A stretch of DNA of 64,000 nt from the NCBI GenBank assembly GCA_003141095.1, contig PLKM01000031.1, positions 1 to 64,000 of the forward strand. The letters run 5' to 3'. Shown here piece after piece: positions 42,940 through 51,871 of this stretch. The notes under the pieces are model-generated. The model did not search any database, was not told the DNA's origin, and saw only the letters and a program-made list of their open reading frames with translations. The position numbers and the translations under genes were made by a program. Position 1 is the stretch's first letter. Each line of letters starts with the position of its first letter. This stretch comes from Acidimicrobiaceae bacterium. Its GTDB lineage: Bacteria; Actinomycetota; Acidimicrobiia; Acidimicrobiales; RAAP-2.

Positions 42940-43530
42940 ATGTCAACCGTTGCTGTTTCGACTCGACCAAGTCCCGTGCTGGCGGACCTGGTTCCCTCCA
43001 CCCTCATCGCCGACGTCGCACTCGTCACCGGGGCTGCGGTACTCGTTGGCTTGCTCGCCCAGATCTCGATCCACATTCCCCAGACCCCGGTGCCCATCAC
43101 CGGCCAGACACTCGGCGTCCTGCTCGCCGGTTCGGCGCTCGGGTGGCGTCGAGCCAGTTTGGCGATGAGCCTGTACCTGGTGGCCGGACTCGCGGGCGTT
43201 CCGTGGTTTGCCGGCCACGCCAGCGGCTACCCCGCGGCGTCGTTCGGCTACTTGCTCGGATTCGTCGCCACCGGCGCCCTGATGGGCTGGCTCGCGTCGA
43301 AGGGGGCGGACCGCAAGGTTCTTCGAACGGTGCTCGCAATGGTGGCCGGCGAAGTGCTCATCTACGCGATTGCCGTTCCGTGGCTCGCGGTAGACCTCCA
43401 CGTCTCGCTGCTGAAAGCCCTGACCCTCGGCATGACGCCATTCATCGCAGGCGACATCATCAAGGCGGCGCTGTGCGGTGTGGCCCTGCCTTCGGCGTGG
43501 CGCCTCGTCGATCACACTTCGAAACGGTAA
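42940..43530 (+). CDS. bioY: Biotin transporter BioY (S component)
   Basis: 196-residue integral membrane protein with about six helices. It acts as the substrate-capturing unit of the ECF biotin transporter or alone. Signature features: IHIPQTPVPITGQTLGVLLA (the conserved P-x-T-x-Q-x-x-x-V/G motif) followed by GSALGWRRASLAMSLYLVAG and YPAASFGYLLGFV. The ATG has CTAGGAG upstream. No EcfA/EcfT genes adjoin. It is terminated by a strong palindrome at 43542-43577. Confidence 0.93.
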   Translation: MSTVAVSTRPSPVLADLVPSTLIADVALVTGAAVLVGLLAQISIHIPQTPVPITGQTLGVLLAGSALGWRRASLAMSLYLVAGLAGVPWFAGHASGYPAASFGYLLGFVATGALMGWLASKGADRKVLRTVLAMVAGEVLIYAIAVPWLAVDLHVSLLKALTLGMTPFIAGDIIKAALCGVALPSAWRLVDHTSKR

Positions 43531-43541
43531 CCGCCTCGAAG

Positions 43542-43577
43542 TGTGCAAACGCCAGCCTCGAGGCTGGCGTTTGCACA
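43542..43577. terminator. Perfect 36-bp palindrome, bidirectional terminator
   Basis: TGTGCAAACGCCAGCCTC (43542-43559) is followed immediately by its exact reverse complement (43560-43577). It lies between the bioY stop and abuts the stop codon of the convergent enoyl-CoA hydratase gene. No T-tract on either side; it would form an 16-17-bp hairpin in both transcripts. Confidence 0.7.
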
Positions 43578-44240
43578 TCAGGCCGGATAGCCCAGACGAT
43601 TCGCCTCCGCTCCGTGGATGAGGCGTTTGTGGATGCCGAGCACTTTGCGGTTCAGCGTCGCGTACTTGTCGGCGACACCAACGGCATGGCCGAGCACTTC
43701 GTCCTCGCTCGCCACCGCTTCGACGATGCCGTGGGCGCGGGCGTCCTGTCCCGAGAAGCGGTGCGCGGTGGTAGCTGCGATGATTGCCGTCGACCGAGGA
43801 AGCCGATTCTCGAGGATCGACCACAGCCGCTCGTTCAGAGGAAGCCCGATCTCGACCTCGTTCATGCACCAGTAGCCTCGATCGGCGCGCATGACCCGGT
43901 AGTCAAAGGCGCACGAGATGAGGGCGCCTCCGGCGAAAGTGTGGCCGTTCAAGGCCGCCACCGTGTAGGCCGGAAAGACGAGCAGGCGACCAATTAGCCG
44001 GTTGAGCTCGTCGATGGTCGAGCCGTGTTCGGAGGGATTGGCGGCGAATCGCTCGAGATCGAGACCATTGCAGAAGAACTTTCCGTGACCGGTGAGCACG
44101 ATCGCCAGGGGACCGTCCAACGTCTCGAGCTCGTCGACTATCTCGTGAAGACGCTGGAGCGAGTCGAGGTTGATTCGATTCTCCCCCTCGTTCCACGTAA
44201 TGACCGCTACCGGACCCTCTTGCGTGACAGATATATCCAT
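43578..44240 (-). CDS. Enoyl-CoA hydratase/isomerase family protein
   Basis: 220-residue crotonase-fold protein, shorter than the usual 255-260. The oxyanion segments KFFCNGLDLERFAANP and ALNGHTFAGGALISCAFDYR are present. YWCMNEVEIGLPL keeps a Glu as in delta3-delta2-enoyl-CoA isomerases of the plant/peroxisomal type, so an isomerase is more likely than a hydratase. It has no neighbouring beta-oxidation genes. Divergent from aminopeptidase P by 48 bp. Confidence 0.85.
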   Translation of the reverse strand: MDISVTQEGPVAVITWNEGENRINLDSLQRLHEIVDELETLDGPLAIVLTGHGKFFCNGLDLERFAANPSEHGSTIDELNRLIGRLLVFPAYTVAALNGHTFAGGALISCAFDYRVMRADRGYWCMNEVEIGLPLNERLWSILENRLPRSTAIIAATTAHRFSGQDARAHGIVEAVASEDEVLGHAVGVADKYATLNRKVLGIHKRLIHGAEANRLGYPA

Positions 44241-44275
44241 ACAAGGAGCATACGACGGGCCCGAAACCGCCCGAG

Positions 44276-44281
44276 TAAGTT
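44276..44281 (+). promoter_or_regulatory. -10 hexamer TAAGTT, leaderless promoter
   Basis: TAAGTT is 7 nt before the GTG at 44289 of the aminopeptidase gene. Supports this start over the long upstream extension, which is antisense to the neighbouring gene. Confidence 0.55.
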
Positions 44282-44288
44282 AGCCACT

Positions 44289-45782
44289 GTGAGCGATAGC
44301 AGCCAGCCAACACCCGAACCCGACGTCTCGGCGGAGAACCCGGTTTCCGAACATTGGGTCTGGGTCGGACCCCATCGTCCGCCGTGCCCGCGCGTGCTGT
44401 TCGAGCACATGACCGCCAACTGGGATGTGGCGGCGGCGAGCTCGGACGTGCATCCCGCCAACTCCTTCAGCGCCGCACGGCGAAAGAAGCTCGGCGAACA
44501 CTTCACCGGAAAGACGCTGGTGATCCCGACGGGAACGCCCAAGGTGCGCGCGAACGACACCGACTACCGATTCCGCGCCGGGACTGACTTCTTCTACCTC
44601 ACCGGCTGCTCCGAGCCCGACGCCGTGCTGGTGATCGCCCCGAGCGCCGCCGGACCGCGCTCAACGCTCTACGTGCCGCATCGCCGCGACCACCACACCC
44701 ACGAATTCTTCACCGACGCCCGCTACGGTGAGCTCTGGGTCGGACCGCGCCGTGGCGTAGGCGAGGCCGCCTCGTTCTACGAGATTGAATCCGCGCCGCT
44801 CGAGTACCTGGAAAAGGATCTGGCGTCGCTCGGCGCCACCCAGGTGTTGACGCTGCGCGGCTTTGACGCGACCATCGATTCGCTGGTCGAGGCGAATGTC
44901 GCCGACGAGCAGATAGCCATTACCCTCAGCGAGCACCGCCTGGTGAAGGACGACTTCGAGATCGCCCAACTGCAGATGGCCATCGAGTACACGGTGAGGG
45001 GCTTCGAGGACGTGGTTCGCGCGCTGCCCGTCGCCGAGGGGCGTGGCGAGCGGGTGATCGAGGGCGTCTTCAACCTTCGCGCACGCGTCGAGGGCAACGA
45101 CGTGGGCTACGACACCATCGCCGCCAGCGGATCACACGCCACCATCCTGCACTGGACCAGAAACGACGGAGCGGTTCGACGCGGTGACATGCTGCTGCTC
45201 GACGCCGGCGTCGAATGCCAGAATCTCTACACCGCCGACGTCACGCGCACGATGCCCGTGAGCGGCACGTTCTCGCCCGCCCAGCGGCGCATCTACGAGC
45301 TGGTGTTGCGCGCCCAAGAAGCCGGCATCGGCGCGGTGAAGCCGGGCGTGCCATTCATGGCGGCGAACGACGCGGCGATGAGAGTCCTGGCGGAGGGGCT
45401 GCACGAACTGGGGATCTTGAAAGAGGACCCCGAGACGGCCCTTCGCCGCGACCGCCAACTGCACCGCCGCTACACCCTGCACGGCGTGAGCCACATGCTC
45501 GGCATCGACGTGCACGACTGCGCGAACGCCCGCAACGAGCAGTATCTGGGCGACCTCTTCGAGGGCTACGTCCTCACCGTCGAGCCCGGCCTCTACTTCC
45601 AGGCGAACGACCTCACCGTCCCCGAGGAGTACCGGGGGATCGGCGTGCGTATCGAGGACGACGTCCTCGTCACGAAAACGGGGGCGAAGAACCTCTCCGC
45701 GGCCCTTCCGCGCAGTCCCGATGGCGTCGAGGCGTGGATGGCCGAGCTCTGGTCGCGCGGACCGGTCGACCTCGGCCTCTAA
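44289..45782 (+). CDS. pepP: Xaa-Pro aminopeptidase (aminopeptidase P, M24B)
   Basis: 497-residue metallopeptidase removing the N-terminal residue before proline. The N-terminal AMP_N domain (about 55-190; DYRFRAGTDFFYLTGCSEPD) precedes the pita-bread catalytic domain. Metal ligands: LLLDAGVECQNLYTADVTRT (two Asp), HGVSHMLGIDVHD (His), TVEPGLYF (Glu) and GVRIEDDVLVT (Glu), all present. Start set at the GTG preceded by a -10 hexamer; residues before VSDSSQPTPEP are not conserved. Convergent with a P450 gene 4 bp away. Confidence 0.93.
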   Translation: MSDSSQPTPEPDVSAENPVSEHWVWVGPHRPPCPRVLFEHMTANWDVAAASSDVHPANSFSAARRKKLGEHFTGKTLVIPTGTPKVRANDTDYRFRAGTDFFYLTGCSEPDAVLVIAPSAAGPRSTLYVPHRRDHHTHEFFTDARYGELWVGPRRGVGEAASFYEIESAPLEYLEKDLASLGATQVLTLRGFDATIDSLVEANVADEQIAITLSEHRLVKDDFEIAQLQMAIEYTVRGFEDVVRALPVAEGRGERVIEGVFNLRARVEGNDVGYDTIAASGSHATILHWTRNDGAVRRGDMLLLDAGVECQNLYTADVTRTMPVSGTFSPAQRRIYELVLRAQEAGIGAVKPGVPFMAANDAAMRVLAEGLHELGILKEDPETALRRDRQLHRRYTLHGVSHMLGIDVHDCANARNEQYLGDLFEGYVLTVEPGLYFQANDLTVPEEYRGIGVRIEDDVLVTKTGAKNLSAALPRSPDGVEAWMAELWSRGPVDLGL

Positions 45783-45786
45783 AGAG

Positions 45787-46992
45787 CTAGCACACCCTCA
45801 TCGGAATGCGGCGGGGCCCGCGGACCTGGCCCTGCGCCCACGTGACGTCATTCGACTCGTCGATCTCAAACGTCGGATAGCGCTTGATGAACTCCTCGAG
45901 CGCCACTCGAAGTTCGAGTCGAGCCAGGTTCGAGCCCGCACAGCGGTGAATGCCGAGGCCGAAGGCGGCGTGCCGATTGACCGCGCGGTCGATGATGAAC
46001 TTGTCGGCGTCCTTGAAGGCCGCCGGATCGCGGTTGGCCGCGGGAAAGCCGAGGAGTATCCAATCGTCCTTCTTCATGGGACAGCCGGCGTAGTCCATGT
46101 CCTCCTTGACCAGGCGAGCCATCGTGACCGGCGCGTAGAAGCGCAGGAACTCCTCGACCGCGAGCGCCATGAGGTCGGGCTCGTTCACCAGACGCGCGAG
46201 GTCATCGGGATGGGTCGCCAGGTGCCACAGCGACGATCCAATGGCGGACCACGTGGTGTCGATGCCCGCGATAAGGATCAGGACCATCGAGCCGCGCACG
46301 TGCTCGGGCGCCAGTTTCTGGCCGTTCACGTCAACGTTCAATAAGTAACTCGTGAGGTCGTCACGCGGGTTCGCGATATGGTCCTCGATCTGCTCGGTGA
46401 AGTACTCGGCCATTGGCAGCAGCATCGGCCCGCGCACCTCGGGGTCGAGGTCAATGAGGTCGAGCACGATGTGCACGAAATCGCGGAATCGATCACCGTC
46501 CTCGGGAGGAAAGCCCAGCATGTGCGAGATGACACCGGGCGGGATGAACTGGGCGTACTCGACGCCCGCGTCGATCAGTTCGCGACCCTCGAGGTTGTCC
46601 AAGTGCTCGCGGCAGAGGGCTCGAATCTGAGGTTCGAGGGCGTGCACGGGGCCCGGCGCGAACGCCGGTAGAAGGAGCCGGCGGGCCACCTGGTGGAACG
46701 GCGGATCCGACGTGATGGGCGGTGCCGCGCCCATCGGTGCGGGTGGGGCGTTCTCGGGAAACTTGTTCTTTGAGACGACAACCTGGCGGCTGGTGAAGTG
46801 CTCGGTGTCGTTCGCGATCGCCGACACGACCTCGTGGGTCGTGGGAAACCACCCGCCGCCGTAGCGCTCGGTGTGGGCGACGGGGCAGCGTGCGCGAAGG
46901 TCCTCCCAGATCGGATACGGATTGCTGACCCACTGCGGATCGGTGTGATCCCAGTCGGTCGCGAAATCGACCACCGGCTCCTTGTCAGTCAT
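45787..46992 (-). CDS. Cytochrome P450 (paralogue A)
   Basis: 401-residue soluble bacterial P450 monooxygenase. I-helix LIAGIDTTWSAIGSSLWHLA with the A-G-x-D-T-T oxygen-activation motif, EEFLRF (E-x-x-R) and FGLGIHRCAGSNLAR (heme Cys) are intact. It is the last gene of ferredoxin-P450-P450 and shares long identical stretches with the P450 just upstream (for example DDWILLGFPAANRDP), so the pair arose by tandem duplication. Substrate unknown; helix B/F-G regions, which set specificity, differ most. Confidence 0.95.
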   Translation of the reverse strand: MTDKEPVVDFATDWDHTDPQWVSNPYPIWEDLRARCPVAHTERYGGGWFPTTHEVVSAIANDTEHFTSRQVVVSKNKFPENAPPAPMGAAPPITSDPPFHQVARRLLLPAFAPGPVHALEPQIRALCREHLDNLEGRELIDAGVEYAQFIPPGVISHMLGFPPEDGDRFRDFVHIVLDLIDLDPEVRGPMLLPMAEYFTEQIEDHIANPRDDLTSYLLNVDVNGQKLAPEHVRGSMVLILIAGIDTTWSAIGSSLWHLATHPDDLARLVNEPDLMALAVEEFLRFYAPVTMARLVKEDMDYAGCPMKKDDWILLGFPAANRDPAAFKDADKFIIDRAVNRHAAFGLGIHRCAGSNLARLELRVALEEFIKRYPTFEIDESNDVTWAQGQVRGPRRIPMRVC

Positions 46993-47035
46993 CTGCTCCC
47001 CCTGGCTTATGACCGCTGAACATCAGCGTGACGGC

Positions 47036-48244
47036 TTACTTGAGAATACGAAACGGCAGGTTACGCGCTCCGCGAACCTGGCCCTGCGCCCACGTCACCG
47101 CGTCAGCGTCAACCAGCTCGAAGCGCGGATAGCGCTTGATGAACTCCTCGAGCGCCACTCGAAGCTCAAGGCGGGCGAGGTTCGAGCCCGCACAGCGGTG
47201 GATGCCGAGGCCGAAGGCGACGTGGCGATTCTCCGCGCGGTCGATGATGAACTTGTCGGCGTCGACGAAGACATCCGGGTCGCGGTTGGCCGCGGGAAAT
47301 CCGAGCAGTATCCAGTCGTCCTGTTTCATGGGACACCCGAGGTAGTCCATGTCGTGCTTGACGAGGCGAGCCATCGTGACCGGGGCGTAGAAGCGCAGGA
47401 ACTCCTCGATCGCCACGGGCATCAACTCGGGCTCGTTCACCAGCCGCGCGAGGTCGTCGGGATGCGTCGAGAGGTGCCACAGCGACGACGCAATCGCGGA
47501 CCACGACGTGTCGATTCCCGCCACCAGCGTCAAGATCATGGTGCCAAAGACGTGTTCGAGGGCCAACTTCTGGCCCCCGATCTCGGCGTCCAGCAGATAA
47601 CTCGTCAGATCGTTGGCCGGGTTGGCCTGGTGATCCTCGATCTGCCTGATGAAGTACTCCTCGATCGGGGCGAACGCCTCGATCCGCTCCTCTTCGGGCA
47701 GGTCAACCGCCTCAAGCACCACGTGGACGAACTCACGGAACAGGTCCTCGTCGGCCTCGGGAAAGCCGAGCATCTGTCGGATCACCGCCACCGGGATGAA
47801 CTGCGTGAACTCCGAGCCGGCATTGATCTCCTCGCGGTTCCCGAGCGCATCGAGAAGTCGCACGCAAAGCGCACGAACCTGGGGTTCGAGTGCGTGTACC
47901 GGACCAGGCGCCAACGCCGGCAGGACGAGGCGCCGGGCAATCTGGTGGAACGGCGGGTCCGACGTGATGGGCGGCGCGAGACCAATAGGGGCCGGCGGAT
48001 CCTCCTCGGTGGGACGACCGTTGCCGATGACCACGGATCGACTGGTGAAGTTCTCGGTGTCCTTGGCAATGGCGGAGACGCCCGCGTGCGTGACGGGGAA
48101 CCACCCACCGCCGTAGCGATCCGTGTGCGCCACCGGACAGCGCTCGCGCAGGTCCTCCCAAATGGGGTACGGATCGGCCACCCACTGGGGATCGGTGTGA
48201 TCCCAGTCGGTAGCGAAGTCTTCTACTGGGGGCTTGATGGTCAT
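47036..48244 (-). CDS. Cytochrome P450 (paralogue B)
   Basis: 402-residue P450 with I-helix LVAGIDTSWSAIASSLWHLS (A-G-x-D-T-S), EEFLRF and FGLGIHRCAGSNLAR. The ferredoxin gene ends 2 bp before its ATG, so the ferredoxin is very probably its electron donor. Compared with paralogue A, it diverges mainly at residues about 65-85 (VVIGNGRPTEEDPP against VVVSKNKFPENAPP) and 150-210, near the expected substrate-recognition sites. Confidence 0.95.
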   Translation of the reverse strand: MTIKPPVEDFATDWDHTDPQWVADPYPIWEDLRERCPVAHTDRYGGGWFPVTHAGVSAIAKDTENFTSRSVVIGNGRPTEEDPPAPIGLAPPITSDPPFHQIARRLVLPALAPGPVHALEPQVRALCVRLLDALGNREEINAGSEFTQFIPVAVIRQMLGFPEADEDLFREFVHVVLEAVDLPEEERIEAFAPIEEYFIRQIEDHQANPANDLTSYLLDAEIGGQKLALEHVFGTMILTLVAGIDTSWSAIASSLWHLSTHPDDLARLVNEPELMPVAIEEFLRFYAPVTMARLVKHDMDYLGCPMKQDDWILLGFPAANRDPDVFVDADKFIIDRAENRHVAFGLGIHRCAGSNLARLELRVALEEFIKRYPRFELVDADAVTWAQGQVRGARNLPFRILK

Positions 48245-48246
48245 GC

Positions 48247-48441
48247 CTATTCCTCGATGAAGATGGCGTGTTCGGGGCAGTTCAATTGAGCGAGACGCGC
48301 GCTTTCCATGGTCTCGCTGTTGAGCACTCCGTCGCCGATGACGACGCCGTTGCCTAGATCATCAAAGTCAAAGATATTTGGCGCTATCGAAAAACACCGC
48401 CCCTGACCCTGACAGATATCTGCGTCAATAGTAACTTTCAC
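48247..48441 (-). CDS. [3Fe-4S]-type ferredoxin
   Basis: 64-residue ferredoxin of the kind that serves actinobacterial P450s. Cluster ligands: CQGQGRC (C-x5-C, the middle position of a 4Fe-4S motif replaced by Gly) and a single distal C-P (NCPEHAIFIEE), giving three cysteines and hence a 3Fe-4S cluster. The GTG start follows GGAGGAGGGG. Cotranscribed with two P450 genes; the reductase must be encoded elsewhere. Confidence 0.93.
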   Translation of the reverse strand: MKVTIDADICQGQGRCFSIAPNIFDFDDLGNGVVIGDGVLNSETMESARLAQLNCPEHAIFIEE

Positions 48442-48488
48442 GACCCCTCCTCCGTGTTGTTATGGAGACCCTACTACCGAGTAACTAG

Positions 48489-49376
48489 TTAGGACATGAG
48501 GGTATGGGGTTGCCAACCGGTGCTAGTGGCGAAGTGGGTTCCCACCAGCCGGGCGGTCTCGTCCGCCATGGCAAGCTGACCAACCGAGAGGGCGAAGTCG
48601 TGCCAGAAATCGGGGAACTCGCGCACTCGTATCTGTTCGAGTCCCAGGGCGCCGAGGCGCCGGGCGTCGGGAGCCAGTATGTCATCGCTGCCCCCGATCA
48701 CCAACGTGGGTGGCATGTGCTCCCACGGGCCCAGCAGCGGCGACACCTCGCGGTTCGCCAGATCGTCGCCGGCGTAGGCCTCGGCACACGCCGCTAACCA
48801 CTCGGGTGAAAGCAGCGGGTCTCGCGCCACCAGATCTGCGTCGTGGCTGCGATCGACGCTGAGATCCAGCCACGGCGACAGCAGGACGAGCGCCCGCACC
48901 CCGTGGTCGTTGCGCTGCAGTGCACTCGCGAGGGCGCCCGCGCCGGCGGAGTCGCCGAAGGCAACAACGGTGCGACCCGCCAAGCTTCGAAGCACCGCTC
49001 CCACGTCATCCACGGCCGCCGGCGCGCGATGCTCGGGGGCCAGCCGGTAGTTGACGCCCAGCACCGGCGCCTCGAGCGACGCGGCGAGATACGAGCACAG
49101 CGCGTAGCCCATCGACGCCGATCCCACGCAATAGCCGCCGCCGTGCACGTAGACAATGGCGCGGCTCTTCTGGTAGTTCGTCGGCGTCATCCGCTCGCAC
49201 GCGACGCCGCCAATCGTCACGTTCTCGACGTCGACGTTGAACAGTGGCCGGGTGGCGATGGTCGCGGCGCGAAGACGCCTGCGCTGCTTCGTCCATGGAA
49301 CGTCGGGGCGAAAGACGAGTCGACGAACCGCTCGAAGTCCCAAGCGCTGCACGTGAGGAGGAGTTCGAACGCTCAT
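48489..49376 (-). CDS. Alpha/beta hydrolase, hormone-sensitive-lipase-like
   Basis: 295-residue esterase. YVHGGGYCVGSASMG carries the H-G-G-G oxyanion motif, NYRLAPEHRAPAAVDD is the family segment, FGDSAGAGALA holds the nucleophile (G-D-S-A-G), IGGSDDILAPD the Asp and PDFWHDFAL the His. Length is typical of HSL/class IV esterases. It begins 5 bp after serB and precedes the ferredoxin-P450 genes on the same strand, so it may be cotranscribed with either. Substrate unknown. Confidence 0.9.
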   Translation of the reverse strand: MSVRTPPHVQRLGLRAVRRLVFRPDVPWTKQRRRLRAATIATRPLFNVDVENVTIGGVACERMTPTNYQKSRAIVYVHGGGYCVGSASMGYALCSYLAASLEAPVLGVNYRLAPEHRAPAAVDDVGAVLRSLAGRTVVAFGDSAGAGALASALQRNDHGVRALVLLSPWLDLSVDRSHDADLVARDPLLSPEWLAACAEAYAGDDLANREVSPLLGPWEHMPPTLVIGGSDDILAPDARRLGALGLEQIRVREFPDFWHDFALSVGQLAMADETARLVGTHFATSTGWQPHTLMS

Positions 49377-49381
49377 CCGCG

Positions 49382-50563
49382 CTACAGCGTCTCGATCTCT
49401 TCGCGACTGATGCCCAGGAAATACAGCACCGCGTCCAGGTACGGCACCGACAGGGCGGCGTCGGCGTGCTCTCGCACGACGGGCTTCGCGTTGAAGGCGA
49501 TCCCGAGCCCGGCGACCGAAATCATGTCGATGTCGTTGGCCCCGTCACCCACCGCCACGGTCTGCTCGAGAGGAACGCCGACTTCACTCGCGAAGCGCTC
49601 GAGCGCCCGGGCCTTTGCCGCGCGGTCGACAATCGGCGCGGCCAGCCGACCGGTTAACTTGCCGTCCTTGATCTCGAGCCGGTTCGCTTCGAGGTAGTCA
49701 ACGTGAAGCTCGGCGAGCAGGGGCGCGAGCACCTCGACGAATCCACCCGACACCACCGCTGGCACGTAACCCAGGCGGTGCAGCGTGTGCAGCAGCGTAC
49801 GAGCGCCGGGCGTGAGCTTCAGTTTGGCCCGGACGTCATCGATCACGGACTCGGGAAGTCCCGCCAACAACGCGACGCGACGGCGAAGCGACTCGGCGAA
49901 GTCGATCTCGCCGGCCATGGCGGCTTCGGTGATCTTGGAGACCTCCCGCGCGCACCCGCCAGCGTCGGCGAGCAGATCAATCACCTCGTGCTGGAGCAGG
50001 GTGGAGTCCGCATCCATGACGACCAAGTGTTTTGCCCGACGGTGAAGACCGGCGCGCTGCACCGCCAGGTCCAGACCCGCGTCCTTCGCAACGGACGCCA
50101 ACGCCTCACGCAGACCGGTCTTCTCCGGGCCACGAACGACCAGTTCGTAGCAGTCAACGGGGTAGCTCGCCAGGTGAACAATCCGCTCGCAGGTTGAATC
50201 GCTGCGCGCGATAGCGCCAAAGATCTGCTCGAGTTGGTCGGCGCTGATCGACGGGGCGAGCAGGGTCACGAGCAGCCTTCCACCGTGGACAACGTCACTC
50301 GGCGTCACTAACTCCACGGTCGCGCTGATTCCTTCGCCGACGATGTTGCGCTCGTGAAGCGCCTCTTCAATCTCTCGCACCCGCACCGAGCTGTCGACGA
50401 CGATCTCGGCGCAGAGCACCAACGTCCCGCGAATGGTGATCTGGGCCACGTCAATCACGTGGGCGTTGCTGACGCTGAGCGACGAAAGGGCGGCGAATAG
50501 TTCAGCGCCGACGCCGACCCGGTCCGGTCCGCTGACGGTGACGAGATAGGTCGACTTGGTCAT
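49382..50563 (-). CDS. serB: Phosphoserine phosphatase with N-terminal ACT domains
   Basis: 393-residue HAD-family enzyme making L-serine from 3-phosphoserine. Two ACT-like regions (YLVTVSGPDRVGVGAEL at about 5-80, and LLVTLLAPSISADQLEQIFG at about 95-170) precede the catalytic domain. VMDADSTLLQHEVI (nucleophile Asp), VSGGF, KARALERFA (Lys) and GDGANDIDMI (metal Asp) are all present. The ACT domains suggest serine feedback. The ATG has TACGCT 6 nt upstream (leaderless). Length agrees with mycobacterial-type SerB2. Confidence 0.95.
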   Translation of the reverse strand: MTKSTYLVTVSGPDRVGVGAELFAALSSLSVSNAHVIDVAQITIRGTLVLCAEIVVDSSVRVREIEEALHERNIVGEGISATVELVTPSDVVHGGRLLVTLLAPSISADQLEQIFGAIARSDSTCERIVHLASYPVDCYELVVRGPEKTGLREALASVAKDAGLDLAVQRAGLHRRAKHLVVMDADSTLLQHEVIDLLADAGGCAREVSKITEAAMAGEIDFAESLRRRVALLAGLPESVIDDVRAKLKLTPGARTLLHTLHRLGYVPAVVSGGFVEVLAPLLAELHVDYLEANRLEIKDGKLTGRLAAPIVDRAAKARALERFASEVGVPLEQTVAVGDGANDIDMISVAGLGIAFNAKPVVREHADAALSVPYLDAVLYFLGISREEIETL

Positions 50564-50569
50564 GCAAAG

Positions 50570-50575
50570 AGCGTA
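50570..50575 (-). promoter_or_regulatory. -10 hexamer TACGCT, leaderless promoter of serB
   Basis: On the minus strand TACGCT is 6 nt before the serB ATG (50563). Confidence 0.6.
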
Positions 50576-50599
50576 GAGGGTGCGACGACCCCTCCTACC

Positions 50600-51871
50600 T
50601 CAATCGTCTTCGTTCGAACGAAGCTCGCGAACTTCGATGACGTGCACATCCGTACGCGCGTCAAAGGTCCAGAGCGTGGGCAGGGCGGCGGCGACAACCC
50701 CCACCGAACCCGTGCAAGCGAGACCACCGAAGGTGAGCGAAAATCGCAGCGTGGTCCACGCCGCCATCACACCGGCGCGGAACTGGCCCGCCGTGGGTCC
50801 CAAGGAGTAGGAGATCATCTCGATGCCCGCCATGCGTCCACGCATCTCGGGCGGTATTGACTCGTTCCACATGGTCGTACGAAATATTCCGCTGATCGCA
50901 TCGGCGCCGCCGCCAATCGCGAGACCGAGCAGCACCAGCCACATCGACGCGGAGTACCCGAAGAGAGCAATGCCGAGGCCCCACAGCGCCGCGGCGAAGA
51001 TCACCGCCCGCCCGTATCTATGGACTTTTCGAGTCCACGCGGACGTCAAGGTCGCGAGCAGCGCGCCGGCGGGCAGACCGCACAGCAGGAGTGCGAGCGC
51101 GTACGTCTCGTGGAACCGCTCGGCGACGAAGGGCAGCATCACGACCGGGAAGGCCAGAATCATTGCCAAGAGGTCAATCACGTACGTGCCAACGATGTCG
51201 GGGCGCGAAAGCGCGTAACGGAGCCCCGAGGTCATCGCCGCTATGTCGCCCCCGTCGAACGACGGACTCGCCACCGTGGCACGTAGCGAGAACAGCAGGA
51301 GCAGCGAGCACGCGAAGGTGACCAGATTTGCCGCGTACACCGACGCCGGACCAACCGCCACCGCGACCAATCCCCCCAATGCCGGACCAATGATCGAGGC
51401 GGTGGTGTAGCGAATGTTGGCGAGCGTCGACGCGGCCCGCTGTAGTTCGTGGGGCACGAACATCTGATTGAGCGCCTCGATGCTCGGGCGCTGCAGGCTC
51501 GACGCTCCCGCGGCCACCACGGCGTCGGCGTAGAGGACCCAGACCTGGGGGTGCTTCAGCAGCGCGTTGATGAGCAGAACCGCGGTCGACGCCATCAGCA
51601 ACTGCTCCATCGAGATAATGAGCCGACGTCGATTCAAACGGTCGGCGAGCACACCGCCGTAGAGTCCGAACACCACCAGCGGGACGAGTTCGACGAGACC
51701 GAGCGCACCAACCTCCAAAGGCGAGTGCGTCAGATTCTTCAGTTGAAACGGGACAGTGATATAGGTCGCTTGGCTGCCGAGCGCGGTGACGAATCCCGCG
51801 ATGTAGAGGCGACGGTACTGCTTGGAGACGCGAAGTGGCGTGAGATCAACGCCGAGTCGTGGTGCACTCAC
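50600..51871 (-). CDS. MFS transporter, MFS_3/EntS-like
   Basis: 423-residue 12-helix permease. LRVSKQYRRLYIAGFVTALG opens TM1, GLYGGVLADRLNRRRLIISM is motif A, and the C-terminal half includes GGADAISGIFRTTMWNESIP and RGRMAGIEMIS, typical of MFS_3 exporters related to enterobactin exporter EntS. Substrate unknown. The GTG at 51871 overlaps the upstream stop as GTGA and gives a natural N-terminus; an ATG at 51895 is the alternative. Coupled to the acyltransferase gene. Confidence 0.88.
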   Translation of the reverse strand: MSAPRLGVDLTPLRVSKQYRRLYIAGFVTALGSQATYITVPFQLKNLTHSPLEVGALGLVELVPLVVFGLYGGVLADRLNRRRLIISMEQLLMASTAVLLINALLKHPQVWVLYADAVVAAGASSLQRPSIEALNQMFVPHELQRAASTLANIRYTTASIIGPALGGLVAVAVGPASVYAANLVTFACSLLLLFSLRATVASPSFDGGDIAAMTSGLRYALSRPDIVGTYVIDLLAMILAFPVVMLPFVAERFHETYALALLLCGLPAGALLATLTSAWTRKVHRYGRAVIFAAALWGLGIALFGYSASMWLVLLGLAIGGGADAISGIFRTTMWNESIPPEMRGRMAGIEMISYSLGPTAGQFRAGVMAAWTTLRFSLTFGGLACTGSVGVVAAALPTLWTFDARTDVHVIEVRELRSNEDD

